Source: Achromobacter arsenitoxydans SY8 (GTDB lineage Bacteria > Pseudomonadota > Gammaproteobacteria > Burkholderiales > Burkholderiaceae_B). Taken from it: a stretch of 64,000 nt of DNA. Every line of letters begins with the position of its first letter. The stretch's first letter is position 1. The DNA lies in NCBI RefSeq assembly GCF_000236785.1, contig NZ_AGUF01000055.1, positions 248,001 through 312,000 on the forward strand. Reading direction: 5' to 3'. This document shows, in pieces, positions 1 through 10,525 of the stretch. Both the position numbers and the translations under genes were made by a program. Under the pieces are notes generated by a model, which made no database searches, was not told the origin of the DNA, and saw nothing but the letters and a program-made list of their open reading frames with translations.

Positions 1-497
1 CCTTGCGCGTCGTTGCGCACAGGCACGTCTTCTTCTTCGCCGGCGCACCAGCGGGCCAGCACGGCGATGGCGGCAAGCGTCGCGCCGACGGGGATCGCCA
101 GGTAGATCCACGAGATCGAGATGTCCAGGCTGGGCACGTTCTGGAAACGCACGCGGTAGGTCATGTTGCCGCCGATCCAGGCCAGAAACCCCAGGAAACC
201 GGCGCAGATCAGGCCGATGACGGCCTCGAGCACGCGGCGGCGCGTGCCGCCCAGCAGGTTGCGCAGCAGTTCCACGCTGATCATGGCGCCGTGGCGGAAC
301 GCCAGGGCCACTCCTAGCAGCACGGTCCAGATCAGCAGGGCGCGGGTCAGCACCTCGCTCCAGTCGGCGGGGGACTGCAGCACGAAGCGGGCGATGACTT
401 GATAGAAAGCGGCGGCCGCAGCGGCCACCAGCAGGAGTTGGGCAAGGGCCGAGACCAGTTTGAACAGGCCGCGGTCGAAAGCGCAGAGCAAACGCAT
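1..497 (-). CDS. dctQ: TRAP transporter small permease (DctQ family), partial
   Basis: This is the small integral membrane subunit of a tripartite ATP-independent periplasmic (TRAP) transporter. It works with the DctP receptor encoded just upstream and a DctM large permease that should lie beyond the window edge. The reading frame is open from the ATG at 497 to base 1, so the C-terminus is missing. About four hydrophobic segments are visible at residues 12-35, 50-68, 90-110 and 130-150, the usual DctQ topology. The conserved W-S-E-V motif follows the first helix (around residues 45-48). The gene lies 102 bp downstream of dctP in the same operon, and the gap holds two hairpins. The family call is secure; the substrate is unknown. 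Confidence 0.88.
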   Translation of the reverse strand, partial: MRLLCAFDRGLFKLVSALAQLLLVAAAAAAFYQVIARFVLQSPADWSEVLTRALLIWTVLLGVALAFRHGAMISVELLRNLLGGTRRRVLEAVIGLICAGFLGFLAWIGGNMTYRVRFQNVPSLDISISWIYLAIPVGATLAAIAVLARWCAGEEEDVPVRNDAQ

Positions 498-530
498 GGT
501 GAATCCCGTTGGCGATATACGCGAAAGGCG

Positions 531-591
531 GGGGCGGGCGGCGCGGTGCACGCCGGTCCCGCCCCAAGGGCTACGGCCCCGCAAGGGGGCC
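531..591 (-). promoter_or_regulatory. tandem stem-loops between dctP and dctQ
   Basis: GGGGCGGG (531-538) pairs with CCCGCCCC (558-565), and GGCCCC (575-580) pairs with GGGGCC (586-591). No U-tract follows. Such intercistronic hairpins commonly stabilise the upstream dctP message so that the receptor is made in excess over the membrane subunits. That role is inferred. Confidence 0.4.
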
Positions 592-599
592 GCGCCTTC

Positions 600-1574
600 T
601 TACTTGGTGTCGCGGATCGAGTCGATCAGCTTTTTGTCGAACTTCTTGTAGTACTCGGGGTAAGCGGGCTCGACGGCGGCGGCAAAGGCGGCGCGATCGA
701 CTTCGGTCACTTGCATGCCTTCCTTCTTGAGCTGCTCGACGCCGGTCTTTTCGATGTTGTCGACATAGGCGCGCATGGCCTGGGCGGATTCCTTGCCGGC
801 CTTGTCGAAGTTGGCCTTGTCGGCGGCCGACAGCCCTTCATAGACGTTGGCGGACATCAGCACCAGGGCCGGGCCGTAGACGTGGCCGGTCAGGGACAGG
901 TACTTCTGCATCTGCGACAGCTTGGCCGAGGTGATCACCGAAAGCGGGTTTTCCTGGCCGTCGATGGTGCCCTGCTGCAGGGCGGTGGCCACTTCGGGCC
1001 AGGCCATCGGCGTGGGCAGGATGCCGATCTGGCGGAAGGCGGTGATGTGGATGGGGTTCTCGGTCGTGCGGATCTTCAGGCCCTTGGCGTCCGCCGGCGT
1101 CTTCACGGGGCGCACGTTGTTGGTCAGGTGGCGGAATCCCTGTTCGCCCCAGGCCAGGGCCACGATGCCGCGGCTGGGGAACTTGGCCAGCATGTCCTGG
1201 CCGATCTTGCTGTCGAGCACCGCGCGGGCGTGCTGCAGGTCGCGCAGCAGGAACGGAATGTCGAAAACGCCGGTCTCGGGAACAAAATTGAGGGTAGCCC
1301 CTGTCGAAACGATGGCCAAATCAATGGTGCCGATCTGCAGGCCTTCGATCACTTCGCGTTCGCCGCCCAGCGCGCTGTTGGCGAACTGCTGGACTTTGAA
1401 CTTGCCGTTGGTGGAGGCCTCGATGGACTTGGCCATCGCGTCGGCGCCGGCGCCGTAATGCGAGGACGTCGACAGGGCGTAGGCCATCTTGAGGGTGGTC
1501 TGCGCCGCCGAGGGCAGGGATGTGGCGGCCGCGCAGGCGGCCAGAATCGTGGCCGCAAGCCAGGATTTACGCAT
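600..1574 (-). CDS. dctP: TRAP transporter substrate-binding protein (DctP family)
   Basis: This is the periplasmic receptor of a TRAP transporter and delivers an organic acid to the DctQM permease. It is 324 aa, normal for the family. Residues 1-24 form a signal peptide (basic start, hydrophobic core, cleavage near A-A-Q). The conserved L-K-I-R-T segment carries Arg169, the residue that binds substrate carboxylate in DctP/SiaP proteins. The start ATG at 1574 has a GGAGAAG ribosome-binding site a few bases upstream. It is transcribed away from the permease gene at 1677 and followed by dctQ. The actual ligand cannot be read from the sequence. Confidence 0.92.
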   Translation of the reverse strand: MRKSWLAATILAACAAATSLPSAAQTTLKMAYALSTSSHYGAGADAMAKSIEASTNGKFKVQQFANSALGGEREVIEGLQIGTIDLAIVSTGATLNFVPETGVFDIPFLLRDLQHARAVLDSKIGQDMLAKFPSRGIVALAWGEQGFRHLTNNVRPVKTPADAKGLKIRTTENPIHITAFRQIGILPTPMAWPEVATALQQGTIDGQENPLSVITSAKLSQMQKYLSLTGHVYGPALVLMSANVYEGLSAADKANFDKAGKESAQAMRAYVDNIEKTGVEQLKKEGMQVTEVDRAAFAAAVEPAYPEYYKKFDKKLIDSIRDTK

Positions 1575-1676
1575 TGTCTTCTCCGGAATTGGTTATCTTT
1601 ATGGACAGCTTTGCCGTCCGCCCCGGGATGATATCGGGATTCGGACGCCCCACAGGCGCTTAGTTAACATAGATGA

Positions 1677-4208
1677 ATGATGGATTTCCCTGATATGTCG
1701 CAGGCCAAGCGCCCCGGTTTCTGGTCCACCCTGCGCCTGGGCGCCCGCATGATGATGCGCGATGCACGGGCTGGCGAATTGCGTCTGCTGGTGCTGGCCC
1801 TGGTCGTGGCCGTGGCCGCGGTGACCAGCGTTGGCTTCCTGGCCGACCGGGTGGGCCGGGCGCTGGAGCGCGACGCCGGCCAGATGCTGGGCGCCGATCT
1901 GGTGCTGGACGCCGACGAGCCGGTGCCCGCCGCCTTCCGGGACCAGGCGCGGGAGCGTGGGCTGGAAGTCTCCAGTACGTGGCAATTCCCCTCGATGGTC
2001 GGGGCGGGCGACGGCGCGCAACTGGCGGCGCTGAAAGCCGTCGAGCCGGGCTATCCCCTGCGCGGCGCCTTGCGGGTCGCGGATGCGCCATTCGCGCCCG
2101 ATGCGCCCACGCGCGACGTCCCGCCCGAGGGCGCGGTCTGGGTGGACGCCCAATTGCTGTCGCTGCTCAACCTGAAGGTGGGGGACACCCTCAACGTGGG
2201 CGACGCCCACCTGCGCATCGACCGCGTCATCACCTACGAGCCGGACAAGGGCATGCAGTTCGTCAACGTCGCCCCGCGCGTCCTGCTGCGCGCCAGCGAC
2301 CTGCCCGTCACCGGCCTGATCGCGCCGGGCAGCCGCGTCGGCTACGCCATGCTGATCGCCGGCCAGCCCGATGCGGTGGCCGGGTATTCGGCCTGGCTGA
2401 ACCAGAACCTCAAGCGCGGCCAGAAGGTGGCCACGCTGGAATCGGGCCGTCCGGAAGTGCGCCGCACGCTGGACCGCGCGCAGCGCTTCCTGTCGCTGGT
2501 TGCGCTGCTGGCGGTGCTGATCTCGGCGGTGGCCGTGGCGCTGGCGGCGGGCCGCTACATGACGCGCCACCGCGACGGTATCGCGGTCATGCGCTGCCTG
2601 GGGGCGGTGCAGTCCCAGGTCGCGCGCATGCTGACGCTGGAATTCACGCTGGTCGGCCTGTTCTCGTCCGCCGCGGGCTGCCTGCTGGGCTATGCCGTCC
2701 ATCAGGTCCTGGTGATGCTGCTGGGATCGCTGATTGACACCACGCTGCCGGCGCCGTCGGCGATTCCGGCCCTGCAGGGGCTGCTGACGGGCCTGCTGCT
2801 CCTGCTGGGCTTTGCCTTGCCGGCGCTGGCGCAGTTGCGCCACGTGCCGCCCGCCCGGGTGCTGCGGCGGGATGCGGACACGCTCAGCGCGCGCAGCGCC
2901 TTTGGCTACGTTCTGGGCGCGGCGGGCTTTGCGCTGCTGATCTGGTGGTTCGCGGGCGACGCCAAGCTGGGCGGCGTGGTGGCCGGCGGCTTCCTGGGCG
3001 CCTTCGGGGTGTTCGCCCTGGTGGCCTGGCTGTGCATCCTGGGCCTGGCGCGCCTGCGCGGCCTGGCCGCGGGGCTGCCGGCGCTGCGCTTCGCGCTGGC
3101 CGGAGTGGTGCGCCGGCGCGCGGCCACGATCACCCAGGTCTGCGCGCTGGCGGTCGGCCTGATGGCGCTGCTGTTGCTGACCATGACCCGCACCGACCTG
3201 ATCCAGGGCTGGCAGCGCACCATGCCGCCGGATGCGCCGAACCGTTTCCTCATCAATGTGCAGCCTGACCAGCGCCAGGCTGTGACGGACGCGCTGACCC
3301 GGGAAGGTCTGGGCCGTATCGCGCTGTCGCCCATGGTGCGCGGGCGCCTGATCGCCGTGAACGGCAAACCGGTGGGTCCGGACGACTACGAGGAGCCGCG
3401 CGCCAAGCGCCTGGTCGACCGCGAGTTCAACCTGTCCTATGGCGACGAGATGCCTTCCTCCAACCGGATCGAGCAGGGCCGCTGGCTGGCGCCGGGGTCC
3501 GCCGAGGTCTCGCTGGAGTCGGGGCTGGCCAAGTCCCTGGGCATCGGCCTGGGCGACAAGATGACTTTCGACGTGGCCGGCCAGCAGGTCGAGGTGGCGG
3601 TATCGAGCATCCGCCGGGTGGATTGGGATACGATGCGCGTCAATTTTTTCGCCATCCTGACCCCTGCCGCGTTGGCCGACATGCCCCAGAGCTGGATCAC
3701 CTCCTTCTACCTGCCGCCTGAAAAGGCCGCGGTGCTGCCCGCCCTGGTGCGGGAATTCCCGAACCTGACCGTGTTCGACGTGGGCGCCATCCTGCAGCAG
3801 CTGCAGTCCGTGCTGAATGAAGTCGGCCGCGCAGTGCAGCTCCTGTTCATGTTCACGCTCGCCGCCGGCGTGCTGGTGCTGTCCGCGGCGCTGACCGCCA
3901 CGCGCGACGAGCGCATGCGCGAAGCGGCTGTGCTGCGCGCGTTGGGCGCCACCCGGCAGCAGCTTGCGCGGTCCCAGCGCATCGAACTCTGGGCCGTGGG
4001 CGGCCTGGCGGGCCTGCTGGCCGCCGCCGGGGCCACCGCGATCGCTTGGGCTTTATCAACCTTGGTGTTCGACTTCGCCATTACCCTCAGCCTCTGGCCG
4101 TGGCTGGCCGGCATCGGCACCGGTATGCTGGGCGCCTGGGCAGGCGGCGCGCTGGCCTTGCGCGGCGTCCTGCGCACGCCGCCGCTGGTCACCCTTCGAG
4201 AAACCTGA
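1677..4208 (+). CDS. FtsX-like ABC transporter permease (YbbP-type)
   Basis: This large inner-membrane permease of the MacB/FtsX superfamily is 843 aa, the size of YbbP-type proteins. It has an N-terminal membrane anchor (about 36-57), a periplasmic domain, a central membrane block (about 270-510, several helices) and a C-terminal FtsX block (about 717-835) ending in L-V-T-L-R-E-T. Such proteins pair with a YbbA-like ATPase, but none is adjacent here. The start is uncertain: ATG 1677, ATG 1680 and an ATG at 1695 are all possible and no clear Shine-Dalgarno is seen. Its stop codon overlaps the start of the globin gene (ATGA), so the two are probably co-translated. Confidence 0.88.
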   Translation: MMDFPDMSQAKRPGFWSTLRLGARMMMRDARAGELRLLVLALVVAVAAVTSVGFLADRVGRALERDAGQMLGADLVLDADEPVPAAFRDQARERGLEVSSTWQFPSMVGAGDGAQLAALKAVEPGYPLRGALRVADAPFAPDAPTRDVPPEGAVWVDAQLLSLLNLKVGDTLNVGDAHLRIDRVITYEPDKGMQFVNVAPRVLLRASDLPVTGLIAPGSRVGYAMLIAGQPDAVAGYSAWLNQNLKRGQKVATLESGRPEVRRTLDRAQRFLSLVALLAVLISAVAVALAAGRYMTRHRDGIAVMRCLGAVQSQVARMLTLEFTLVGLFSSAAGCLLGYAVHQVLVMLLGSLIDTTLPAPSAIPALQGLLTGLLLLLGFALPALAQLRHVPPARVLRRDADTLSARSAFGYVLGAAGFALLIWWFAGDAKLGGVVAGGFLGAFGVFALVAWLCILGLARLRGLAAGLPALRFALAGVVRRRAATITQVCALAVGLMALLLLTMTRTDLIQGWQRTMPPDAPNRFLINVQPDQRQAVTDALTREGLGRIALSPMVRGRLIAVNGKPVGPDDYEEPRAKRLVDREFNLSYGDEMPSSNRIEQGRWLAPGSAEVSLESGLAKSLGIGLGDKMTFDVAGQQVEVAVSSIRRVDWDTMRVNFFAILTPAALADMPQSWITSFYLPPEKAAVLPALVREFPNLTVFDVGAILQQLQSVLNEVGRAVQLLFMFTLAAGVLVLSAALTATRDERMREAAVLRALGATRQQLARSQRIELWAVGGLAGLLAAAGATAIAWALSTLVFDFAITLSLWPWLAGIGTGMLGAWAGGALALRGVLRTPPLVTLRET

Positions 4209-4630
4209 TGACGTCCCGCGTCCATACCATTACAGAACCCGTGGAAAATTCCCGCACCATGTTTGACCTTCTTGGCGGCGAGGCCGGCGTGCGCGCCCTC
4301 GTCGACCGTTTCTATGACCTGATGGACATCGAGCCCGACCTCAAGGAGCTGCGCGCCGCTCACGGTCCCAGCCTGGACGAGGCGCGCGACAAGCTTTTCT
4401 GGTTTCTGTGCGGATATTTCGGCGGTCCGGACCACTATATTGAACGCTTCGGCCATCCGCGCCTGCGCGCCCGCCACCTGCCGTTTTCCATCGGCGAAGT
4501 CGAGCGCGACCAATGGGTGACCTGTATCGGACGCGCCATGGAAGACGAAGGCATCGAACCCGCCCTGATCGAACGCCTGCTCGAATCCTTCTACGGCGTG
4601 GCGGACTGGATGCGTAACCGTGAGGGGTGA
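4208..4630 (+). CDS. group II truncated haemoglobin
   Basis: This 140-aa haem protein has the two-on-two globin fold and probably binds O2 or NO for respiratory or nitrosative-stress roles. The group II pattern is visible: F-D-L-L-G-G near the start, a Y-D-L-M segment, an F-G-G-P motif and the proximal-His region R-A-R-H-L-P-F. It starts at the ATG that overlaps the permease stop (4206-4208). Longer in-frame extensions upstream lie inside the permease gene and are unlikely. The next gene overlaps its 3' end by 11 bases, so permease, globin and Kdo kinase form a tight operon. Confidence 0.9.
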   Translation: MTSRVHTITEPVENSRTMFDLLGGEAGVRALVDRFYDLMDIEPDLKELRAAHGPSLDEARDKLFWFLCGYFGGPDHYIERFGHPRLRARHLPFSIGEVERDQWVTCIGRAMEDEGIEPALIERLLESFYGVADWMRNREG

Positions 4631-5354
4631 CGATCCGCAATCCGGCGCGCGGCGCAAATCCTGGCCGAACCCCCTGGCGGGCGCCATGCTTTGCGACGCC
4701 GGCCGCCTGGCGGATGCGGGGCCGGAAGTTTTCAATCCTGCGCATTACGGCGACCGGGCGCGTCCGGTGGACGCCGGCGGACGCCAGGCCGCCTGGTTCG
4801 TGGAGGGGCAGGGCTGGCAGGGCGTGCTGCGGCGCTACCGCCGCGGCGGCATGATCGCCCGTATCAGCAGCGACGCCTATCTCTGGAACGGCGAGTCCCG
4901 CACCCGCAGTTTCCGGGAATACCGCTTGCTGGCGGCCATGCGCGCCCAGGGACTGCCCGTCCCGGCGCCGCTGGCCGCCGCCTATTGGCGGCAAGGCCCG
5001 ATCTACCGGGCAGCCATCGTGGTCGAGCGCATACCCGGCGTGCGTCCCCTGGCCCAGGCGCTGGCCGAGCCCATCTGGCAGGCGGTGGCGGACGCCATCG
5101 TCCGCATGCACCGGGCCGGCGTGTGGCATGCCGACCTGAACGCCTTCAATATCCTGATCGGCAGCGATGGCCGGGTCTGGCTCATTGATTTCGACCGCGG
5201 CACCCAGGGCGCGCTGTCCGAACGGCAACGCCAGGCCAACCTGGAGCGGCTGCGCCGCTCGCTGCGCAAAGTGGCCGGAGAAGAGGGCGAGCGTTTCTGG
5301 CTGCGCCTGCGCGACAGCTACTGGACGGCCTGGGGTGTCGGAATCCAGCCCTGA
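4620..5354 (+). CDS. kdkA: 3-deoxy-D-manno-octulosonic acid (Kdo) kinase
   Basis: This kinase-fold enzyme phosphorylates the Kdo residue of the inner LPS core using ATP at the cytoplasmic face. It is 244 aa, the usual KdkA/WaaP-type length. The catalytic loop H-A-D-L-N-A-F-N-I-L is at residues 170-179 and the metal-binding L-I-D-F-D-R at 188-193. The N-terminal G-R-G-G-M-type nucleotide region is present as R-R-G-G-M (around 74-78). A single Kdo with phosphate is known in Bordetella/Haemophilus-type LPS, which fits the many LPS genes nearby. The start overlaps the globin gene; a later ATG at 4686 is a possible alternative. Confidence 0.85.
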   Translation: MRGDDPQSGARRKSWPNPLAGAMLCDAGRLADAGPEVFNPAHYGDRARPVDAGGRQAAWFVEGQGWQGVLRRYRRGGMIARISSDAYLWNGESRTRSFREYRLLAAMRAQGLPVPAPLAAAYWRQGPIYRAAIVVERIPGVRPLAQALAEPIWQAVADAIVRMHRAGVWHADLNAFNILIGSDGRVWLIDFDRGTQGALSERQRQANLERLRRSLRKVAGEEGERFWLRLRDSYWTAWGVGIQP

Positions 5355-5372
5355 CGGCGTATCGCCGCAGGG
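5349..5372 (+). terminator. hairpin at the end of the globin-kdkA operon
   Basis: CCCTG-A-CGGCG pairs with CGCCG-C-AGGG around a TAT loop, spanning the kdkA stop codon. There is no U-tract, so it may be a weak or Rho-assisted terminator. Confidence 0.35.
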
Positions 5373-5497
5373 CGGAAATGGCGTGCCAATTGCGCCAAAT
5401 ACCCCCCAAAGTTGGTCAGGTCAGCGCTAAAAGGCTTTATCATTTCGCCTTTTGGTACTCCTGTCACACACGGCATAGAGCAAGGGGGCTGGTAATA

Positions 5498-6601
5498 ATG
5501 GAACTAAAGGCGGGAATGCGCTGGGCGCTCGGAGCGGTGCTGGTCGCGGCGGCCACATCGGCGGCGGTGGCGCAGAACAAGGTCGTCAACGTCTACAACT
5601 GGGCCGAGTACACGGCTCCGGACACGATCCCGGGTTTTGAAAAGGAAACCGGCATCAAGGTCCGCTACGACGTCTACGACAGCAACGACGCGCTGCAGGC
5701 CAAGCTGCTGGCCGGCAAGTCGGGTTACGACGTCGTTGTCCCGTCCACCCATTACGCCTCGCGCCAGATCGAAGCGGGCCTCTTCCAGAAGCTCGACAAG
5801 TCCAAGATCCCGAACTGGAAGTACCTGGACCCCGAAGTGATGGCGCTCGTCGCCACGGTCGATCCCGGCAACGAACACGCCATTCCCTGGGGCTACGGCA
5901 CCAATGGCCTGGGCTACAACGTCACCAAGGTCAAGCAGATCATGGGCGACGACGTCGACCTGGCCAGCTGGGACATGCTCTTCAAGCCCGAGAACGCCGC
6001 CAAGCTGAAGGAATGCGGCATCTCCATGCTAGACGAAGCCGCCCAGGTGTTCCCGGCCGTTCTCAAGTACCTGGGCAAGGACCCCAACAGCACCAATGCC
6101 GCCGACTACCAGGCCGCAATGGAAGTGCTGAAGAAGATCCGCCCGTACATCCGCCAGTTCAGCTCGTCGGGCTACATCGACGAACTGGCCGTGGGCGACC
6201 TGTGCATGGTCTACGGCTTCTCCGGCGACGTCATGATCGCCCGCAAGCGCGCGCAGGACGCCAAGAAGCCCTATGAGGTGAATTACTTCATTCCCAAGGG
6301 CGGCGCGCCGGCGTGGTTCGACCTGATGGTCATCCCCAAGGACGCTCCGCATCCCGAAGAGGCGCTGGCCTTCATCAATTACATCGAAACGCCGAAGGTC
6401 CACGCGGCCATCACCAACACCATGTTCTATCCCAACGCCAACAAAGAGGCGCGGCAGTTCGTGAACAAGGACGTGGCGGACAACCCCATGATCTACCCGC
6501 CCGCCGAGGTCTCCAAGACCCTGTACGTGATCAAGGCGCTGCCCTTGAACATTGCGCGGCTGCAGAACAAGTTGTGGTCCGAGCTGAAGTTGGGAAATTA
6601 G
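5498..6601 (+). CDS. potF: putrescine/polyamine ABC transporter, periplasmic binding protein
   Basis: This 367-aa periplasmic receptor belongs to the PotF/PotD family and captures putrescine or spermidine for the PotGHI importer that follows. The chosen ATG (5498) has an AAGGGGG site 9 bases upstream and leads into a signal peptide ending near A-V-A-Q. A longer reading frame from 5378 would put unlikely residues before the signal. After cleavage comes the family hallmark V-N-V-Y-N-W-A-E-Y. The acidic and aromatic residues expected for polyamine binding are present along the chain (for example Y-G-T-N-G-L-G-Y). It is first in a four-gene operon, with 5 bases between its stop and potG. Confidence 0.93.
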   Translation: MELKAGMRWALGAVLVAAATSAAVAQNKVVNVYNWAEYTAPDTIPGFEKETGIKVRYDVYDSNDALQAKLLAGKSGYDVVVPSTHYASRQIEAGLFQKLDKSKIPNWKYLDPEVMALVATVDPGNEHAIPWGYGTNGLGYNVTKVKQIMGDDVDLASWDMLFKPENAAKLKECGISMLDEAAQVFPAVLKYLGKDPNSTNAADYQAAMEVLKKIRPYIRQFSSSGYIDELAVGDLCMVYGFSGDVMIARKRAQDAKKPYEVNYFIPKGGAPAWFDLMVIPKDAPHPEEALAFINYIETPKVHAAITNTMFYPNANKEARQFVNKDVADNPMIYPPAEVSKTLYVIKALPLNIARLQNKLWSELKLGN

Positions 6602-6606
6602 TCATC

Positions 6607-7730
<1,124 letters not shown>

Positions 7731-7734
<4 letters not shown>

Positions 7735-8651
7735 TCCGTTTTTCGCCCCGCGACTGGCTCCCGTCGGGCCGGACCCTGGCGGTGGTGCCGCCGTTTGCAT
7801 GGCTGGTGCTGTTCCTGCTGCTGCCGTTTCTGCTGGTGCTGAAGATCAGTTTTGCCGAAATGAAATTCGGCATTCCGCCGTACACGTCGCTGGCGCAGTT
7901 CCAGGACGAGGCCATCCAGTTCAGCCTGCACCTGCGCGGCTACATCCTGCTGTTCACGGAAAACCAGTATGTCCGGACCTACCTGAGCTCGGTGAAGATC
8001 GCCGGCATCACCACGCTGGTGTGCGTGCTGATGGGCTATCCCATCGCGTACTACATCGCGCGGTCGTCGGCGCGGGTGCGCAACCTGCTGCTGCTGGCGG
8101 TGATCCTGCCGTTCTGGACCTCGCTGCTGCTGCGCGTGTACGCCTGGGTGGGCATCCTGCGCAACGACGGCCTGCTGAACAACCTGCTGCAGGGCCTGGG
8201 GCTGATTTCCAGCCCCCTGGAAATCTACCGCACCGACCTGGCGGTCTATATCGGCATGGTCTACGCCTACCTCCCGTTCTTCATCCTGCCGCTGTACGCG
8301 ACGCTGGTGAAGATGGACCTGCGCCTGCTGGAAGCGGCCTATGACCTGGGCGCCAAACCCTGGCAGGCGTTCTGGCAGATCACCGTGCCCATGTCGCGCC
8401 AGGGCGTGATCGCCGGCGCCATGCTGGTGTTCATTCCGGCGGTGGGCGAATACGTGATCCCGGAAATGCTGGGCGGGGCCAACACGCTGATGATCGGCCG
8501 CGTCATGTGGAATGAATTCTTCAATAATGCCGACTGGCCGATGGCCTCGGCCGTGACGTGCGTGATGGTGCTGCTGCTGCTCGTGCCGCTGGTCTACTTC
8601 CAGTACAGCCAGGTCAAGCAGCAGGGCCAGGCTGGCGGAGGCCGCCAATGA
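7731..8651 (+). CDS. potH: putrescine/polyamine ABC transporter permease
   Basis: This 306-aa inner-membrane permease is one of two forming the channel. It has six predicted transmembrane helices and the cytoplasmic EAA loop E-A-A-Y-D-L-G-A (near residue 202), which contacts the PotG ATPase. The first helix follows a short cytoplasmic N-terminus. It overlaps potG and potI by four bases at each end. Length and loop match PotH. Confidence 0.94.
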
Positions 8652-9457
8652 ACGGGCCCAACAAGACGCTGCGCGCCCTGGTGCTGGGGCTGGGTTACTT
8701 CTTCCTGTACGTGCCCATCCTCAGCCTGATGGTGTTTTCGTTCAACGAGTCGCCCTCCGTCACCTCGTGGACGGGGTTCTCGTTCCGCTGGTACCACTCG
8801 CTGGTCAATGACGACGCATTGCTGCGCGCGGCCTGGCTGTCGTTCCGCATCGCCGTGCTGACGGCCACCGCGGCGGTCATCATCGGCACCTGGGCTGGCT
8901 ATGTGCTGGCGCGCATGGGCCGGTTCCGCGGCTTTGCGCTGTATGTTGGCATGCTCAGCGCGCCGTTGGTCATCCCCGAAGTCGTGCTGGGCATTTCGCT
9001 GCTGCTGATGTTCGTGGAACTGCGGGGCGCGCTGGGCTGGCCGGCGCAGAACGGCATGTTCACGATCTGGATCGGTCACGTGACGCTGTGCATGGCGTTC
9101 GTGGCGGTGGTCATCCAGACCCGTATCCGCGACCTGGACCGTTCGCTGGAGGAAGCCGCGCTGGACCTGGGCGCCACGCCCATCACCGTGTTCTTCAAGA
9201 TCACGCTGCCGCTTATCGCCCCGGCGCTGGCGTCGGCATGGCTGCTGTCGTTCACGCTGTCGCTGGACGACGTCGTGATCGCGTCGTTCCTGTCCGGTCC
9301 CGGCTCCAGCACGCTGCCGATGGAAGTCTTCTCGCGGGTGCGCCTGGGCCTCAAGCCCGAGATCAACGCGCTCGCCACCCTGTTCATCCTGGCGGTTGGC
9401 ACCTGCGTGATCCTCGCCAACCGCATGCAATGGCGCAAGGAGGCCGATTCCAAATGA
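8648..9457 (+). CDS. potI: putrescine/polyamine ABC transporter permease
   Basis: This is the second membrane subunit of the importer, 269 aa. It has six hydrophobic segments and the EAA loop E-E-A-A-L-D-L-G-A (near 173). The ATG at 8648 overlaps the potH stop, so it is preferred over the longer frame beginning at 8558. The stop overlaps the start of the next gene (ATGA at 9454), so the Spx-like reductase is transcribed with the transporter. A functional link is not obvious. Confidence 0.94.
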   Translation: MNGPNKTLRALVLGLGYFFLYVPILSLMVFSFNESPSVTSWTGFSFRWYHSLVNDDALLRAAWLSFRIAVLTATAAVIIGTWAGYVLARMGRFRGFALYVGMLSAPLVIPEVVLGISLLLMFVELRGALGWPAQNGMFTIWIGHVTLCMAFVAVVIQTRIRDLDRSLEEAALDLGATPITVFFKITLPLIAPALASAWLLSFTLSLDDVVIASFLSGPGSSTLPMEVFSRVRLGLKPEINALATLFILAVGTCVILANRMQWRKEADSK

Positions 9458-9810
9458 AGCAAACCACTCTGTACGGCCTGGCCAAGTGCAGCACCTGCGT
9501 CAAGGCGCGCGACTGGCTGACCGAGCACGGCGTCGATCACGCCTTCGTGGACTACCGCGACAATCCCGTCCCCGCCGCCACGCTGACATCCTGGGCCGGC
9601 CAGGTCGGCGGCTGGGAAAAGCTGGTCAATCGCGCCTCCATGACGTGGCGCAATCTGCCCGAAGACCGCAAGACCGCCCACACCGACGCCCAATGGACCA
9701 AGCTGATCGCCGAGTTCCCGGCGCTGGTGCGCCGTCCGGTCACGGTGACGCCGGATGGCGAGGTGAGCGTTGGCTTCAGCGAAAAGCGCTACGGCGAACG
9801 CTTCGCCTGA
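9454..9810 (+). CDS. ArsC/Spx-family reductase-like protein (YffB type)
   Basis: This 118-aa thioredoxin-fold protein is related to arsenate reductase ArsC and Spx. The active-site region near the N-terminus reads K-C-S-T-C-V-K-A, so two cysteines (C11 and C14) sit in a CxxC arrangement. The later R-R-P-V segment (around 95) is the usual substrate or thiol-binding arginine motif. YffB-like proteins are thought to use glutathione, but their substrate is unknown. It is the last obvious member of the pot transcript and overlaps the reading frame of the next gene by about 40 bases. Confidence 0.88.
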   Translation: MKQTTLYGLAKCSTCVKARDWLTEHGVDHAFVDYRDNPVPAATLTSWAGQVGGWEKLVNRASMTWRNLPEDRKTAHTDAQWTKLIAEFPALVRRPVTVTPDGEVSVGFSEKRYGERFA

Positions 9811-10525
9811 GCCGCCGGCCCGGGCAGGCCGGGCGCTGCCCGACGCCTTTTTCGACCGCGACGCGGCCCAGCTTGCGCGCGAGTTGCCGGGCAAGGTGAT
9901 CCGCCACCGGGTGGGCGGCCTGTGGCTGTCGGCCCGCATCATCGAGACCGAGGCCTACTACCTGGAAGAGAAGGGCAGCCACGCTTCGCTCGGCTACACG
10001 CACAAGCGCCGCGCGCTATTCATGGACGGCGGCACGGTCTATATGTATTACGCCCGCGGCGGGGATTCGCTGAATTTCAGCGCGGGCGGCCCGGGCAACG
10101 CCGTGCTGATCAAGTCCGCCTACCCATGGACGGATGCGCTGTCCGGCCCGGAGGCGCTGGCGCGCATGCGGGAACTGAATCCCGACGCGCAGGGCAGGCC
10201 CCGCCCGCCCGGCGCGCTCTGCGCAGGCCAGACGCTGCTGTGCCGGGCGCTCGGCCTGAAAGTTCCGGATTGGGATGCCCGCCGCTTCGATCCCGAAGCG
10301 TTGTACGTCGAAGACGTGGGCGAGGCGCCGCCGTATCTCATCTGCACCACCCGCCTGGGCATTCCGGCGGGCCGGGACGAACACCTGAGCTATCGCTTCG
10401 TGGACCCGGCCTACGCCGCCTTCTGCACGCGCAATCCCCTGCGGCGCGGGCAGCGCGCGGGGCATGACTACGTGTGGGTGGACCGCCAGGGCATTGTGCT
10501 GCCCGAAGCGCCGGCGGGTGGCTAG
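9770..10525 (+). CDS. DNA-3-methyladenine glycosylase (AAG/MPG family)
   Basis: This base-excision repair glycosylase removes alkylated purines. The family core is visible: L-P-D-A-F-F, then A-R-I-I-E-T-E-A-Y with the catalytic Glu, then S-H-A-S-L-G-Y-T-H-K-R and M-Y-Y-A-R-G. It is 251 aa if the TTG at 9770 is used; no ATG is available before the conserved start of the domain, so the exact N-terminus is uncertain. It ends tail to tail with the minus-strand yrbL-like gene, the two stop codons sharing bases 10522-10525. Confidence 0.88.
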   Translation: MASAKSATANASPEPPARAGRALPDAFFDRDAAQLARELPGKVIRHRVGGLWLSARIIETEAYYLEEKGSHASLGYTHKRRALFMDGGTVYMYYARGGDSLNFSAGGPGNAVLIKSAYPWTDALSGPEALARMRELNPDAQGRPRPPGALCAGQTLLCRALGLKVPDWDARRFDPEALYVEDVGEAPPYLICTTRLGIPAGRDEHLSYRFVDPAYAAFCTRNPLRRGQRAGHDYVWVDRQGIVLPEAPAGG

